A DNA stretch of 64,000 nucleotides from Agrobacterium larrymoorei (GTDB lineage Bacteria; Pseudomonadota; Alphaproteobacteria; Rhizobiales; Rhizobiaceae). Below, in pieces: positions 1-7,758 of this stretch. Each line of letters opens with the position of its first letter. Within the stretch, counting starts at the first letter, position 1. Below the pieces are notes generated by a model that saw nothing but the letters and a program-made list of their open reading frames with translations, ran no database searches and was not told the origin of the DNA. The DNA lies in the NCBI RefSeq assembly GCF_030819275.1, contig NZ_JAUTBL010000002.1, forward strand, positions 2,358,501 through 2,422,500, given 5' to 3'. A program made the position numbers and the translations under genes.

Positions 1-27
1 CAGATCATCCCGGATATCATTGCCTGA
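1..27 (+). CDS. C-terminal end of an upstream gene (partial)
   Basis: The first 27 bases read as eight codons (QIIPDIIA) followed by TGA, in a frame open from the window edge. This is probably the tail of the gene preceding purE, but eight residues are too few to identify a family. The stop codon lies inside the first copy of a 15-bp direct repeat. The call rests only on position and an open frame. Confidence 0.3.
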   Translation, partial: QIIPDIIA

Positions 28-56
28 CAACCTCTGGACCGTGACAACCTCTGGAC
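25..56. repeat. 15-bp tandem direct repeat before purE
   Basis: TGACAACCTCTGGAC occurs at 25-39 and again at 42-56, a 17-bp period. The first copy contains the putative stop of the upstream gene and the second ends just before the purE ribosome-binding site. It looks like a local duplication. Confidence 0.8.
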
Positions 57-69
57 AAGGAGAGGCCGC

Positions 70-570
70 TTGACCACCGAAACTCCGCCCGTCGCCATCA
101 TCATGGGAAGCCAGTCGGACTGGGAAACCATGAAAAACGCCGCCGATACGCTGGATGCGCTCGATATCGAATATGAGGCGCGCATCGTTTCCGCCCACCG
201 CACGCCGGAGCGCATGTTCGATTTCGCCACCAATGCGAAGGACGAAGGCTTCAAGGTCATCATTGCCGGTGCAGGCGGTGCGGCCCATCTTCCGGGCATG
301 ACGGCAGCGCTCACCCCTCTTCCCGTCTTCGGCGTTCCGGTTCAGTCGAAAACCATGTCCGGCCAGGACAGCCTCTATTCCATCGTTCAGATGCCGGCAG
401 GCATTCCGGTCGGCACGCTTGCCATCGGCAAGGCAGGCGCCATCAATGCCGCCCTTCTGGCTGCCGCCGTGCTGGCGCTTTCCGATGAGGATCTGGCCGA
501 CCGGCTGGATAATTACCGCGCCCGCCAGACGGCCATCGTTGCCGAATACCCCATGGACGCTCCGCAATGA
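70..570 (+). CDS. purE: N5-carboxyaminoimidazole ribonucleotide mutase PurE
   Basis: PurE is the cytoplasmic mutase that converts N5-CAIR, the product of PurK, to CAIR in de novo purine synthesis. The 166-residue protein has the class I hallmarks: the phosphate/substrate loop GSQSDW near residue 14, SAHRTPERM near 42 and [11 protein letters not shown] near 67. Length is typical for bacterial PurE. The start is a TTG preceded by AAGGAGAGG, and no better start is visible. Its stop overlaps the purK start (ATGA), so the two are translationally coupled and clearly one operon. Identification is secure; only the unusual TTG start leaves slight doubt about the exact N-terminus. Confidence 0.97.
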   Translation: MTTETPPVAIIMGSQSDWETMKNAADTLDALDIEYEARIVSAHRTPERMFDFATNAKDEGFKVIIAGAGGAAHLPGMTAALTPLPVFGVPVQSKTMSGQDSLYSIVQMPAGIPVGTLAIGKAGAINAALLAAAVLALSDEDLADRLDNYRARQTAIVAEYPMDAPQ

Positions 571-1658
571 AATCCTCCACCATCGGTATCATCGGCGGCG
601 GCCAGCTTGGCCGCATGCTGGCCATGGCAGCCGCCCGCCTCAATTTCCGCACCGTGGTGCTGGAACCGCAGGCCGATTGTCCCGCAGCCCAGGTCTGCAA
701 CCGCCAGATCGTCGCGGCTTACGATGACGAGACGGCGCTGGCCGAGCTCGCAAGCCTCTGCGATGTCGTGACCTATGAATTCGAAAACGTACCGGTCGTT
801 GCCGCCGAGACGCTGGCCGCTTCCGTGCCGGTCTATCCCCCGGCTGAGGCGCTGAGCGCCTCGCAGGACCGCTTGACGGAAAAGCGTTTCCTCAATGGCT
901 GCGGCATCCCGACCGCCGATTTCCGCGCCGTGGACGATCAGGCGGGCCTGGAAGAAGCACTCGCCGCATTTGGCGGCAAGGGTGTGCTCAAAACCCGCCG
1001 CATGGGCTATGACGGCAAGGGCCAGCGTGTCTTCAAGGGGGGCGAGGATCTGACGGGCGCTTTCGATGCGCTTGGCAAGGTGCCACTGATTCTGGAAAGC
1101 TTCGTGCCCTTCGAGCGCGAGATTTCCATCATCGCCGCACGTTTTCAGGATGGCACCGTTACCTGCTACGATCCGGCTGAAAATGTTCACCTGAACGGCA
1201 TTCTCCACACCTCGACCATTCCAGCCGCTCTCTCTGACGCTGCAAGAACCGTCGCCGTGGAATCGGCTGAGAAGCTGCTGGCCGCGCTGAACTATGTGGG
1301 CGTCGTCGGCATCGAGTTCTTCGTGCTGCCGGATGGCTCGCTGGTGGCCAATGAAATGGCGCCCCGCGTCCACAATACCGGCCACTGGACGGAAGCGGCC
1401 TGTGTCGTCTCGCAGTTCGAGCAGCATATCCGCGCAGTCGCGGGCCTGGCGCCCGGCAGCACGTCGCGTCACTCCGATTGCGTGATGACCAATCTGATTG
1501 GTGACGACATCGACAGCGTGCCGGACTGGCTCCGACAAAAAGACTGCCTCGTGCATCTTTACGGCAAGACGGAGGCCCGTCCGGGCCGAAAGATGGGCCA
1601 TGTGACGCAACTCACCAACGCTGGAACGCCGGGCTTTTCCCCGCAAAAGCTTGCGTAG
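567..1658 (+). CDS. purK: N5-carboxyaminoimidazole ribonucleotide synthase PurK
   Basis: PurK is the ATP-grasp enzyme that carboxylates AIR with bicarbonate and ATP to give N5-CAIR, the substrate of PurE. The protein (363 residues, normal length) opens with the nucleotide-fold motif GGGQLGRM and carries the ATP-grasp signature around [11 protein letters not shown] (about residue 142) and the metal/ATP-binding stretch [14 protein letters not shown] (about 265). The ATG overlaps the purE stop by four bases, giving coupled translation. No terminator directly follows; the next gene has its own promoter starting five bases after the stop codon. The last 20 residues are unlike the rest of the family core and look like a lineage-specific tail. 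Confidence 0.97.
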   Translation: MKSSTIGIIGGGQLGRMLAMAAARLNFRTVVLEPQADCPAAQVCNRQIVAAYDDETALAELASLCDVVTYEFENVPVVAAETLAASVPVYPPAEALSASQDRLTEKRFLNGCGIPTADFRAVDDQAGLEEALAAFGGKGVLKTRRMGYDGKGQRVFKGGEDLTGAFDALGKVPLILESFVPFEREISIIAARFQDGTVTCYDPAENVHLNGILHTSTIPAALSDAARTVAVESAEKLLAALNYVGVVGIEFFVLPDGSLVANEMAPRVHNTGHWTEAACVVSQFEQHIRAVAGLAPGSTSRHSDCVMTNLIGDDIDSVPDWLRQKDCLVHLYGKTEARPGRKMGHVTQLTNAGTPGFSPQKLA

Positions 1659-1662
1659 CGTG

Positions 1663-1691
1663 TTGACATGTGGGTGCCGAAAGGGTATCTG
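1663..1691 (+). promoter_or_regulatory. Sigma-70-type promoter for rpmJ
   Basis: TTGACA at 1663-1668 is followed after exactly 17 bp by TATCTG at 1686-1691. The site starts five bases after the purK stop and reads towards rpmJ, so L36 can be transcribed independently of purEK. Confidence 0.7.
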
Positions 1692-1702
1692 CCTGCCAAC
1701 CG

Positions 1703-1730
1703 AAAAAGGCGCGCCCCGTTGCGCGCTTTT
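1703..1730 (+). terminator. GC hairpin with T tract in the rpmJ leader
   Basis: GCGCGC (1709-1714) pairs with GCGCGC (1721-1726), flanked by AAAAA and TTTT, so it reads as an intrinsic terminator. It lies between the rpmJ promoter and rpmJ. It either stops purEK read-through or attenuates rpmJ. Confidence 0.55.
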
Positions 1731-1780
1731 GATTGTTTAGATTATGCGTGCGAAAGCCCGCCAAACTGCGGACCAGAAAA

Positions 1781-1906
1781 ATGAAGATCAAGAACTCGCT
1801 CAAAGCGCTTAAGGCTCGTCACCGCGACAACCGTCTGGTTCGCCGCAAGGGCCGCGTCTACATCATCAACAAGCAGAACCCACGCTTCAAGGCTCGTCAG
1901 GGCTGA
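1781..1906 (+). CDS. rpmJ: 50S ribosomal protein L36 (YkgO type)
   Basis: This 41-codon gene encodes [17 protein letters not shown] and onward, a highly basic protein that ends PRFKARQG. It matches the alphaproteobacterial L36, which binds 23S rRNA in the large subunit. The usual C-x2-C ... H zinc ribbon of classical L36 is absent (no cysteines at all), which makes it the C-minus (YkgO-like) form that does not need zinc. The ATG follows GACCAGAAAA, with no strong Shine-Dalgarno sequence. Its own promoter and a leader hairpin lie directly upstream, and a long inverted repeat lies 70 bp downstream. Confidence 0.93.
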   Translation: MKIKNSLKALKARHRDNRLVRRKGRVYIINKQNPRFKARQG

Positions 1907-1976
1907 TTGCGTTTCTGCAGTGTTCCGTTTGAAAAAGCGGATCACTTTGTTGATAGCCGACAGAATTCGATTTCCT

Positions 1977-2017
1977 AATTGGCGCATACGGATTATCGTG
2001 ATCCGCATGCGCCAATT
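1977..2017. repeat. 17-bp inverted repeat spanning the TPR gene start
   Basis: AATTGGCGCATACGGAT (1977-1993) and ATCCGCATGCGCCAATT (2001-2017) are complementary at 16 of 17 positions around a 7-nt loop. A short T-rich stretch (TCGTTTTTG) follows. It may terminate rpmJ transcripts, but the right arm contains the best ATG of the next gene, so it may also occlude that start codon in RNA or act as a DNA operator. Confidence 0.75.
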
Positions 2018-2612
2018 TCGTTTTTGTGCCCTCCTCCTCGCCTCGCTCAGCCCGCTTGCCCCGGCCACGGCCCTTATCGCCCATGCGGCAGAGCCCGTAG
2101 CGGCAACACAACAGCCCGCGCAGCCTTCCGCCAAGGACCCGGTGGGCGATCTCTTCAACAATCTGAAGAAGGAGCGTGACGCCAAGAAGGCCCGCGTCAT
2201 CGCCACCGAAATCGTCGGCCAGTGGAGCGATTCCGGCAGCCCCACCATCAATCTCCTGATGAAATGGGCCGAAGAAGCCAGTGAAGAAAAGCGCAGCGCC
2301 GCAGCCTATGACTTCCTCGACCAGGCCATCTTCCTTGACCCTGACTATGCCGGCGCCTGGTACCGCCGCGCCATGGTGCATCTGGCCGATGGCGACCCCC
2401 GCAAGGCCATGGCCGACCTCAACAGCACGCTCGAAAAAGAACCCCGCTTCTTCCCCGCCCTTGCGGGCCTTGCCAATATTCTCGAAAGCTCCGAGCGCAA
2501 TGAGACCGCGATGAAGGTCTGGGAGCGCTACCTGACGCTCTATCCCGCGGACAAGGAAGCGCAGAAGGAGATGAGCGAGCTTTCAGAGAAGCTGGCTGGG
2601 ACGCGCAGCTGA
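2007..2612 (+). CDS. Secreted TPR-repeat protein
   Basis: The chosen start gives a 201-residue protein with a signal peptide (MRQFRFCALLLASLSPLAPA, cleavage near AHAAEP) and tetratricopeptide repeats at about residues 85-190, including AYDFLDQAIFLDPDYAGAWYRRAMVHL and a second unit ending in LEKEPRFFPALAGLANIL. It is probably a periplasmic scaffold; the partner is unknown. A longer reading frame starting at 1920 would place 29 charged residues before the signal peptide and is less likely. The ATG sits inside the right arm of a long inverted repeat and has no clear Shine-Dalgarno sequence, so expression may depend on that structure. Confidence 0.75.
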   Translation: MRQFRFCALLLASLSPLAPATALIAHAAEPVAATQQPAQPSAKDPVGDLFNNLKKERDAKKARVIATEIVGQWSDSGSPTINLLMKWAEEASEEKRSAAAYDFLDQAIFLDPDYAGAWYRRAMVHLADGDPRKAMADLNSTLEKEPRFFPALAGLANILESSERNETAMKVWERYLTLYPADKEAQKEMSELSEKLAGTRS

Positions 2613-2643
2613 TTTCCGTCATTATGATCTGGGGTAGTCCTAC

Positions 2644-3198
2644 TTGTCTAATGAAAAAATAAAAGCGACTCAGAGGGCGCTTAAGATCATCGGAGATCAT
2701 CCGAGTTTCGACATAGCCGAATTCATAGACCGAATTTCGGTCAAACAAGACTGGGCGAAAATCGTCGTCGCCCATATCTATCTGGATCATATAATTACGG
2801 ATTTACTTCGCAACAAACTGGCATATCCAGACGACTATCTTGATAAAAGAGGCTTTTCAGACAAGTTGGTATTATGCCAATCGTTGGGATATCTGCGTGG
2901 GCAATTCGGCTCAGTGCTAAGAAAGATAAATAGCTCACGTAACAAGTTTGCTCACGAGCTTTTGTTCGAGGTCTCGGAGACCGAAAAAAGAGACTTGTTT
3001 CGTACGTTGACTACCGAACGTCCAATATCGGACGTTATCGAAGAGGGCGGATTTGAAGAATTTCTTATAACCGTTGTGATATTCGCCGAGGCCTCAAGAG
3101 CTGCAGAGCGCAGACGCGAAGACATATCCAAAGAACAAGATTACGTGATTGGTAAAATATTAGAAATACTAATCGCGAACAAATCTAGCATTGGATAA
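2644..3198 (+). CDS. HEPN/MltR-like all-alpha protein
   Basis: The 184-residue protein is predicted helical and carries KINSSRNKFAHEL near residue 100. That R-x4-H pattern, with RN and H at the end of a helix, is typical of HEPN-domain proteins and of MltR-like proteins; in HEPN nucleases this motif forms the RNA-cleaving site. The preceding helix AHIYLDHIITDLLRNKL also fits. The start is TTG, the only start possible after an upstream in-frame TAG, with GGGG about 10 nt upstream. Base composition is visibly AT-richer than its neighbours, suggesting acquisition by transfer. No nucleotidyltransferase partner (MNT antitoxin) is adjacent, so toxin function is unproven. Confidence 0.5.
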   Translation: MSNEKIKATQRALKIIGDHPSFDIAEFIDRISVKQDWAKIVVAHIYLDHIITDLLRNKLAYPDDYLDKRGFSDKLVLCQSLGYLRGQFGSVLRKINSSRNKFAHELLFEVSETEKRDLFRTLTTERPISDVIEEGGFEEFLITVVIFAEASRAAERRREDISKEQDYVIGKILEILIANKSSIG

Positions 3199-3218
3199 AG
3201 ATAATCAGGTCTGGCAAT

Positions 3219-3241
3219 ACGGACCAGCCGTGCTGGCCCGT
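3219..3241. terminator. Hairpin between convergent genes
   Basis: ACGG-a-CCAGC (3219-3228) pairs with GCTGG-c-CCGT (3232-3241) around a 3-nt loop. It lies between the convergent HEPN-like gene and gapR. There is no T tract on either side, so termination is only inferred. Confidence 0.35.
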
Positions 3242-3256
3242 ACAAAATGTTATTTG

Positions 3257-3511
3257 TTACTCCATCCCAAGCGCTGCCATGTAAGTCTGAAGAATCGTCT
3301 CTTCCTCGATGCGCTCATTGGCGTCCTTCTTGCGAAGGCGGATGATGGTACGGATCGCCTTTGTGTCGTATCCGCGACCCTTGGCTTCGCCCATGACATC
3401 CTTGATATCACCCTGAATTGCCGCCTTCTCTTCTTCGAGGCGTTCGATGCGTTCGATAATCTGGCGCAGTTCGGCGGCGGCGACGGTTTCGGTTGTGGCT
3501 GTTTCGTCCAT
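3257..3511 (-). CDS. gapR: GapR-family DNA-binding protein (DUF2312)
   Basis: This 84-residue protein consists of a coiled coil ([19 protein letters not shown], residues 15-33) followed by the basic segment [17 protein letters not shown] and the C-terminus [11 protein letters not shown]. These are the signatures of alphaproteobacterial GapR, which clamps overtwisted, AT-rich DNA ahead of replication and transcription. The ATG at 3511 is preferred because GAAGGA lies 7 nt upstream; a second ATG six bases earlier would sit on top of that site. It follows the DUF1244 gene by about 150 bp on the same strand and may be its operon partner. Confidence 0.9.
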   Translation of the reverse strand: MDETATTETVAAAELRQIIERIERLEEEKAAIQGDIKDVMGEAKGRGYDTKAIRTIIRLRKKDANERIEEETILQTYMAALGME

Positions 3512-3661
3512 CCTCATATCCTTCAATATTTCGGCCCGCATCGAGCCCGTTCTGTGTATGGCGAAGTCTTCGCCCGCTGCTCGCAAGTGGCAGCCAAAAT
3601 TCCCGGCTGGTGAACTGCCCGTGGAAAGGCGCCGCGTCAAGCTTAATCGGGTGGGGGAGCG

Positions 3662-3967
3662 CTATTCCTTCGGGCGGTTTTCTTCGAAGGCGGCTTTCTG
3701 GCCATCGCTTGCTTCGCTCTGGTGCAGGCGCTTCCAGTCTTCATAGGGCATGCCGTAGATGATCTCGCGTGCCTCGTCCTTGCTGAGATCGGCACCGGCA
3801 TCCTTTGCCGCATCCTGATACCAGTTGGACAGGCAGTTGCGGCAGAAACCGGCAAGGTTCATCAGGTCGATATTCTGCACCTCCGGGCGATTGCGCAGAT
3901 GGTTGACCAGCCTGCGGAAGGCGGCGGCCTCGAACTCGGTTCTCTGCTTCTCGTCAAGCTCGCTCAT
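3662..3967 (-). CDS. DUF1244 family protein
   Basis: A 101-residue cytoplasmic protein with the conserved core LAGFCRNCLSNWYQDAA (about residues 42-58), which defines DUF1244. The C-x2-C pair in it might bind metal, though this is not established. Its role is unknown. The ATG at 3967 has GAAAGG 11 nt upstream; an in-frame TTG six codons earlier is less likely. The gene starts 14 bp after the stop of the N-formylglutamate amidohydrolase gene, so the two are co-transcribed. Confidence 0.85.
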   Translation of the reverse strand: MSELDEKQRTEFEAAAFRRLVNHLRNRPEVQNIDLMNLAGFCRNCLSNWYQDAAKDAGADLSKDEAREIIYGMPYEDWKRLHQSEASDGQKAAFEENRPKE

Positions 3968-3981
3968 ATCGATGTCGCCTT

Positions 3982-4770
3982 TCAATAAGGACCAGTTCGC
4001 GAGGCGAACTGCTGATAGCCGTGGAGGGTGGGATCGTCGTTCATTGCGGCAAAAATGGGAGCGAGGCGTTCCGCCCAGGCGGCAATGCCGGCCTCGTCGC
4101 CGATCAGATCCTGGCGCACTTCGAGGAGCGCATGCGGGATGCCCTTCACCATGCAGTGGCGATACATGGTGTCGCCCTTCAGTGCGCCATCATAGGGCTC
4201 GTTATCACCCACCAGAAGATCGCCACTGGCTCTAAGGTGCGCAATCAGCGGCACGACCGCTCGATGGTCGGTGTCCCACAGAACCGCCGCATGCCACGGA
4301 CGCGGAACGGACTTCCAGAAGGGCGTGTAGGAATGCAGCGAAAACACCAGTGGCGCCTTGCCAGACGTCTCCGCGGCTGTCGTCAGCACGGCATCCACGG
4401 CATTGTGATAGGGCCGGTGATAGGTCTCAAGACGCCTCTGCCACTCCTCGTCCGTGATCGGGTGGTTGCCGGGCACAATGGCGCCATCGGAAATCTTCAT
4501 GATCAGGGTCGGATCGTCCTCGCCGCGATTGGGATCGATCAGCAGACGCGAAAAACGCCCGAGCACGGCAGGCACACCGAGGCGCGCCGCAAGCCTTCTC
4601 GTCAAGCCTTCCACACCAATGTCATAAGCGATATGGCGCTCGAAAGCGGCTTGCGGTAGACCGAGATTACCGTAAGCTTGTGGAAGAAGGTTCATGGCGT
4701 GGTCTGCAAGCAAAACCATGCCTTTGTCATAATCGCCTTCTATGATTTCGTACGGCTGAAAGTCTGGCAT
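3982..4770 (-). CDS. N-formylglutamate amidohydrolase family protein
   Basis: The 262-residue protein belongs to the FGase family, zinc hydrolases that cleave N-formylglutamate to glutamate and formate in histidine degradation. Family signatures are LLADHAMN (about 21-28, zinc ligands), FSRLLIDPNRGEDDPTLI (about 73-90), FSLHSYTP (about 143) and LLEVRQDLI (about 215). No hut genes are adjacent, so the real substrate may be another N-formyl or N-acyl amino acid. It heads the minus-strand group with DUF1244 and gapR. A second, more distant FGase paralogue lies at 51184-52068. Confidence 0.85.
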   Translation of the reverse strand: MPDFQPYEIIEGDYDKGMVLLADHAMNLLPQAYGNLGLPQAAFERHIAYDIGVEGLTRRLAARLGVPAVLGRFSRLLIDPNRGEDDPTLIMKISDGAIVPGNHPITDEEWQRRLETYHRPYHNAVDAVLTTAAETSGKAPLVFSLHSYTPFWKSVPRPWHAAVLWDTDHRAVVPLIAHLRASGDLLVGDNEPYDGALKGDTMYRHCMVKGIPHALLEVRQDLIGDEAGIAAWAERLAPIFAAMNDDPTLHGYQQFASRTGPY

Positions 4771-4964
4771 AATTGATTTCTGGGGCAGCTAAGGGAGAGA
4801 CGCTTGATGGCATGGCTTGACGCCACGCGCAAGTTTGCACGGATAGACGGCCATCGACAGCACCGCAGCAGAGACCCGACCTGACAATATAATCGATTAA
4901 ACTCGCGTTGACATTCTTGGGCCTCCGCGCCTAGAAGTGTTTTCACTATAACCATGGAATCCGG

Positions 4965-5447
4965 ATGGACGCCGTGACATACACATTCTCCGCTCTCCTC
5001 GAGAAACATCGGCACGCGATCCGCACTCTTACCGCAGCCGCCGTCCTCTCCTCTCCCCTTTTCGTAGCGCAGCCGGCATGGGCGGATTTCCGCGTCTGCA
5101 ACAGCACGCAGAACCTTGTGGGCGTTGCCATCGGCTATCGCGCAAAGGAAGGCTGGGTCAGCGAAGGCTGGTGGCAGGTGCCCGCCTCCACCTGCGCCAC
5201 GCTGATCGAGGGTGAGCTGCAATCGCGCTATTATTATCTCTATGCCGAGGACGCCGCTCGTGGCGGCCGCTGGACTGGCGACGTCAACATGTGCGTGGCC
5301 GAAAACGAGTTCAAGATCACCGGCGTCGATGATTGCTATGCCCGCAGCTTCCAGCGCATGGGCTTCAAAGAATACGATACTGGAAGGCAGGGAAGCTGGA
5401 TGGTCCAGCTTTCGGACACGCCAGGAACACAGGAAAGTCAGAACTGA
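4965..5447 (+). CDS. DUF1036 secreted protein
   Basis: A 160-residue exported protein. Residues 1-41 form a signal peptide with hydrophobic stretch LTAAAVLSSPLFVA and cleavage after AWA. The mature part (DFRVCNSTQNLVGVAIGYR and on, with WVSEGWW and YYLYAED) is the DUF1036 domain, whose function is unknown. Four cysteines in the mature part could form disulfides. The TGA overlaps the pyk ATG by one base, so the two genes are translationally coupled, a linkage that says nothing obvious about function. Confidence 0.85.
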   Translation: MDAVTYTFSALLEKHRHAIRTLTAAAVLSSPLFVAQPAWADFRVCNSTQNLVGVAIGYRAKEGWVSEGWWQVPASTCATLIEGELQSRYYYLYAEDAARGGRWTGDVNMCVAENEFKITGVDDCYARSFQRMGFKEYDTGRQGSWMVQLSDTPGTQESQN

Positions 5448-6886
5448 TGAAGCGTAACCGCAAAGTCAAAATCCTTGCAACTCTTGGCCCCGCTTCGGCA
5501 GAAGAGGCGATGATCGAGAAGCTTCATCAGGCCGGTGCCGATCTCTTCCGCATCAATATGAGCCATGCCAGCCATGACGTGATGCGCACGCTGATCCAGC
5601 GCATCCGCGCCGTCGAAAGCCGTAACGGCCGCCCGATCGGCATTCTGGCGGACTTGCAGGGACCGAAGCTGCGCGTCGGCAAGTTTGCCGATACCAAGGT
5701 CGATCTCGTCGCTGGCCAGACCTTTACGCTCGACAACAACGAAGCCCCCGGCGACAAGAACCGCGTGTTCCTGCCCCATCCGGAAATCCTCGAATCCGTC
5801 AAGCCGGGCGATCGCCTGCTGATCGACGACGGCAAGCTGCATCTGCGCGCCGAGAAGTGCGACGGCAAGAGCATCGTCACCACCGTTGTATCCGGCACCA
5901 AGATTTCCGACCGCAAGGGTATCAGCCTGCCGGACACGCTGCTCGGCGTTGGCGTTCTGACCGATAAGGACCGTTCCGACCTGGCCGCCGTTCTGGCGAC
6001 TGAAGAAGTCGATTGGGTCGCCCTTTCCTTCGTTCAGCGTCCGGAAGACCTGGCGGAAGTCCGCAAGATTGCCGGCAACCGCGTCGGCCTGATGTCTAAG
6101 ATCGAAAAGCCGCAGGCGCTTGAACGCATCGAAGAGATCATCGAACTCTCCGACGCACTGATGGTGGCCCGTGGCGACCTTGGCGTGGAAATGCCACTCG
6201 AAGCCGTTCCCGGCATCCAGAAGCAGCTGACCCGCGCCTGCCGTCGCGCCGGCAAGCCGGTCGTCGTTGCAACGCAGATGCTGGAATCGATGATTTCCGC
6301 GCCTGTTCCCACACGCGCCGAAGTCTCCGACGTCGCAACCGCCGTCTTCGAAGGTGCGGACGCGATCATGCTGTCTGCCGAATCCGCCTCCGGCGACTAT
6401 CCGGTCGAAGCCGTCTCCACCATGGCCTCCATTGCCAGCACCGTGGAACAGGATCCGCACTACTCCAACATCATCTACGCGCAGCGCGCCCAGCCGGAAG
6501 CGACCGGCGCCGACGCCATCTCACTCGCTGCCCGCCAGATTGCCGAGACGCTGCGCCTTGCCGCGATCGTCACCTACACCTCGTCCGGCACCACCGGTCT
6601 TCGTGCCGCCCGTGAACGTCCGCAGGTTCCGATCATTGCCCTGTCTCCGATCATCCAGACAGCCCGCCGTCTGTCCGTGGTCTGGGGCCTGCACTGCGTG
6701 GTCACGAGCGATGCAAGCGACCTGGACGACATGGTCAACCGCGCATGTCGCATCGTCGTGGCCGAAGGCTTCGGCAAGCCCGGCGACCGCATCATCATCT
6801 CCGCTGGCGTTCCACTCGGCACACCCGGCGCCACCAACATGGTCCGCATCGCCTATATCGGCCAGGACGGCCAGAGCGGCGTTTAA
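5447..6886 (+). CDS. pyk: Pyruvate kinase
   Basis: Pyruvate kinase transfers phosphate from phosphoenolpyruvate to ADP as the last step of the Entner-Doudoroff/glycolytic lower arm in the cytoplasm. The 479-residue protein has the N-terminal KILATLGPAS, the active-site region MSKIEKPQALERIEEI, the Mg-binding MVARGDLGVEMP and the ADAIMLSAESASGDYPVEAV signature, followed by the C-terminal regulatory domain. Length is normal. The ATG at 5447 aligns with the family N-terminus (MKRNRKVKI) and overlaps the DUF1036 stop. A terminator hairpin follows 25 bp after the stop. Confidence 0.97.
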   Translation: MKRNRKVKILATLGPASAEEAMIEKLHQAGADLFRINMSHASHDVMRTLIQRIRAVESRNGRPIGILADLQGPKLRVGKFADTKVDLVAGQTFTLDNNEAPGDKNRVFLPHPEILESVKPGDRLLIDDGKLHLRAEKCDGKSIVTTVVSGTKISDRKGISLPDTLLGVGVLTDKDRSDLAAVLATEEVDWVALSFVQRPEDLAEVRKIAGNRVGLMSKIEKPQALERIEEIIELSDALMVARGDLGVEMPLEAVPGIQKQLTRACRRAGKPVVVATQMLESMISAPVPTRAEVSDVATAVFEGADAIMLSAESASGDYPVEAVSTMASIASTVEQDPHYSNIIYAQRAQPEATGADAISLAARQIAETLRLAAIVTYTSSGTTGLRAARERPQVPIIALSPIIQTARRLSVVWGLHCVVTSDASDLDDMVNRACRIVVAEGFGKPGDRIIISAGVPLGTPGATNMVRIAYIGQDGQSGV

Positions 6887-6911
6887 GCAGAATCCTACTG
6901 ACATGTGAAAG

Positions 6912-6932
6912 AGAGGGCGTACCGCCCTCTTG
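6912..6932 (+). terminator. Intrinsic terminator of pyk
   Basis: AGAGGGCG (6912-6919) pairs perfectly with CGCCCTCT (6923-6930) around a 3-nt loop, 25 bp after the pyk stop. The following T run is short. Confidence 0.7.
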
Positions 6933-6933
6933 G

Positions 6934-6976
6934 TGTCATCCTCGGCCTTGTGCCGAGGATCCACGTTCTCAACGGC
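6934..6976 (+). repeat. Palindromic intergenic repeat, copy 1
   Basis: This copy reads GTCATCCTCGGCC ... CCGAGGATCCA followed by TTCTCAACGGC. The same element recurs at 23393-23434 (inverted) and 23549-23591, with a partial copy near 30955. It is a mobile-like palindromic element typical of Rhizobiaceae intergenic regions. Confidence 0.8.
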
Positions 6977-7061
6977 TTATGGATGGTGAGGAAAACCCTA
7001 ATCCGGCCCCCGAGAGGCCCCTAAAGTATCCGTTTTGATCAAGGGATTTTTGGCGTCTGCG

Positions 7062-7691
7062 CTAGGAATATTGGTCATCTGCAAGATACGAGCGCACCAA
7101 CCGAACAAGTTCAAGCTGCATCACTGGATCGCTGACGGCGCCTCGTCGCACCGCGTTGTGAATCACCCCATCGATAGCGTCCGAAATCACACGACCCGCA
7201 ACATGATCGGCCTCGTTCGGCGGGCGCTTTCGAAACGTGGCAACCACCTCAGCGTAGTAGGTGAGATATTCACGCTCAAAGTCGCTATGTGGGTCTCGAT
7301 ATTTTTCGAAGGTGGGGGCTTCGTCCAATAGGACACGATGAAGGCCTGGATGGATGCTATGGATCGCGACCACGGCGGTGACGAGTTGCGCGGCGAACTG
7401 CTCCGGCGAGATGCCATCTGCCCGCACGCGCCGCATCACCTCCATGCTATCATTGAGATGACGATGCCGGATCGCATCGACCAAGGCGAGCTTGTCGGGA
7501 AAGTACTGGTAAAGGGAACCTATGCTGACGCCAGCCACGTCCGCTATCCGGTTCGTGGTGAAACCTGCCCAACCCTCTTCCGCAAGAATGCGAGCACCCG
7601 CCTCTACGATCGCCTCAACCGTAACGCGGGAACGGTCCTGCTTTGGCTCCTTGCGCATCACCGATTGCCGTTTTGCAACGCGAGTAGACAA
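7062..7691 (-). CDS. TetR/AcrR-family transcriptional regulator
   Basis: The 209-residue protein has a TetR helix-turn-helix at about residues 35-65 (FTTNRIADVAGVSIGSLYQYFPDK), preceded by a basic tail, and a helical ligand-binding C-terminal domain of normal size. It is divergent from the DinB-family gene at 7759; a 23-bp dyad in the 67-bp gap is the likely operator. It probably represses itself and the DinB gene. The ligand cannot be inferred. Confidence 0.88.
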   Translation of the reverse strand: MSTRVAKRQSVMRKEPKQDRSRVTVEAIVEAGARILAEEGWAGFTTNRIADVAGVSIGSLYQYFPDKLALVDAIRHRHLNDSMEVMRRVRADGISPEQFAAQLVTAVVAIHSIHPGLHRVLLDEAPTFEKYRDPHSDFEREYLTYYAEVVATFRKRPPNEADHVAGRVISDAIDGVIHNAVRRGAVSDPVMQLELVRLVRSYLADDQYS

Positions 7692-7709
7692 AAATGTGCC
7701 TCGGAAGAA

Positions 7710-7732
7710 AATGTGAAGAACTTACTCACATT
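7710..7732. promoter_or_regulatory. Probable TetR operator
   Basis: AATGTGA (7710-7716) and TCACATT (7726-7732) form a perfect inverted repeat with a 9-bp spacer, in the gap between the divergent tetR-type gene and the DinB gene. Position and symmetry suit a TetR dimer. Confidence 0.55.
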
Positions 7733-7758
7733 CGTAGCGCTCAAAAGGACCACTGGCA

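Noticed and set aside
1..69. Purine riboswitch before purE
   Set aside because: Only 42 bp separate the upstream stop from purE and no aptamer-like junction is visible.
3191..3613. A 140-codon plus-strand frame over gapR
   Set aside because: It is antisense to the well-supported gapR coding sequence.
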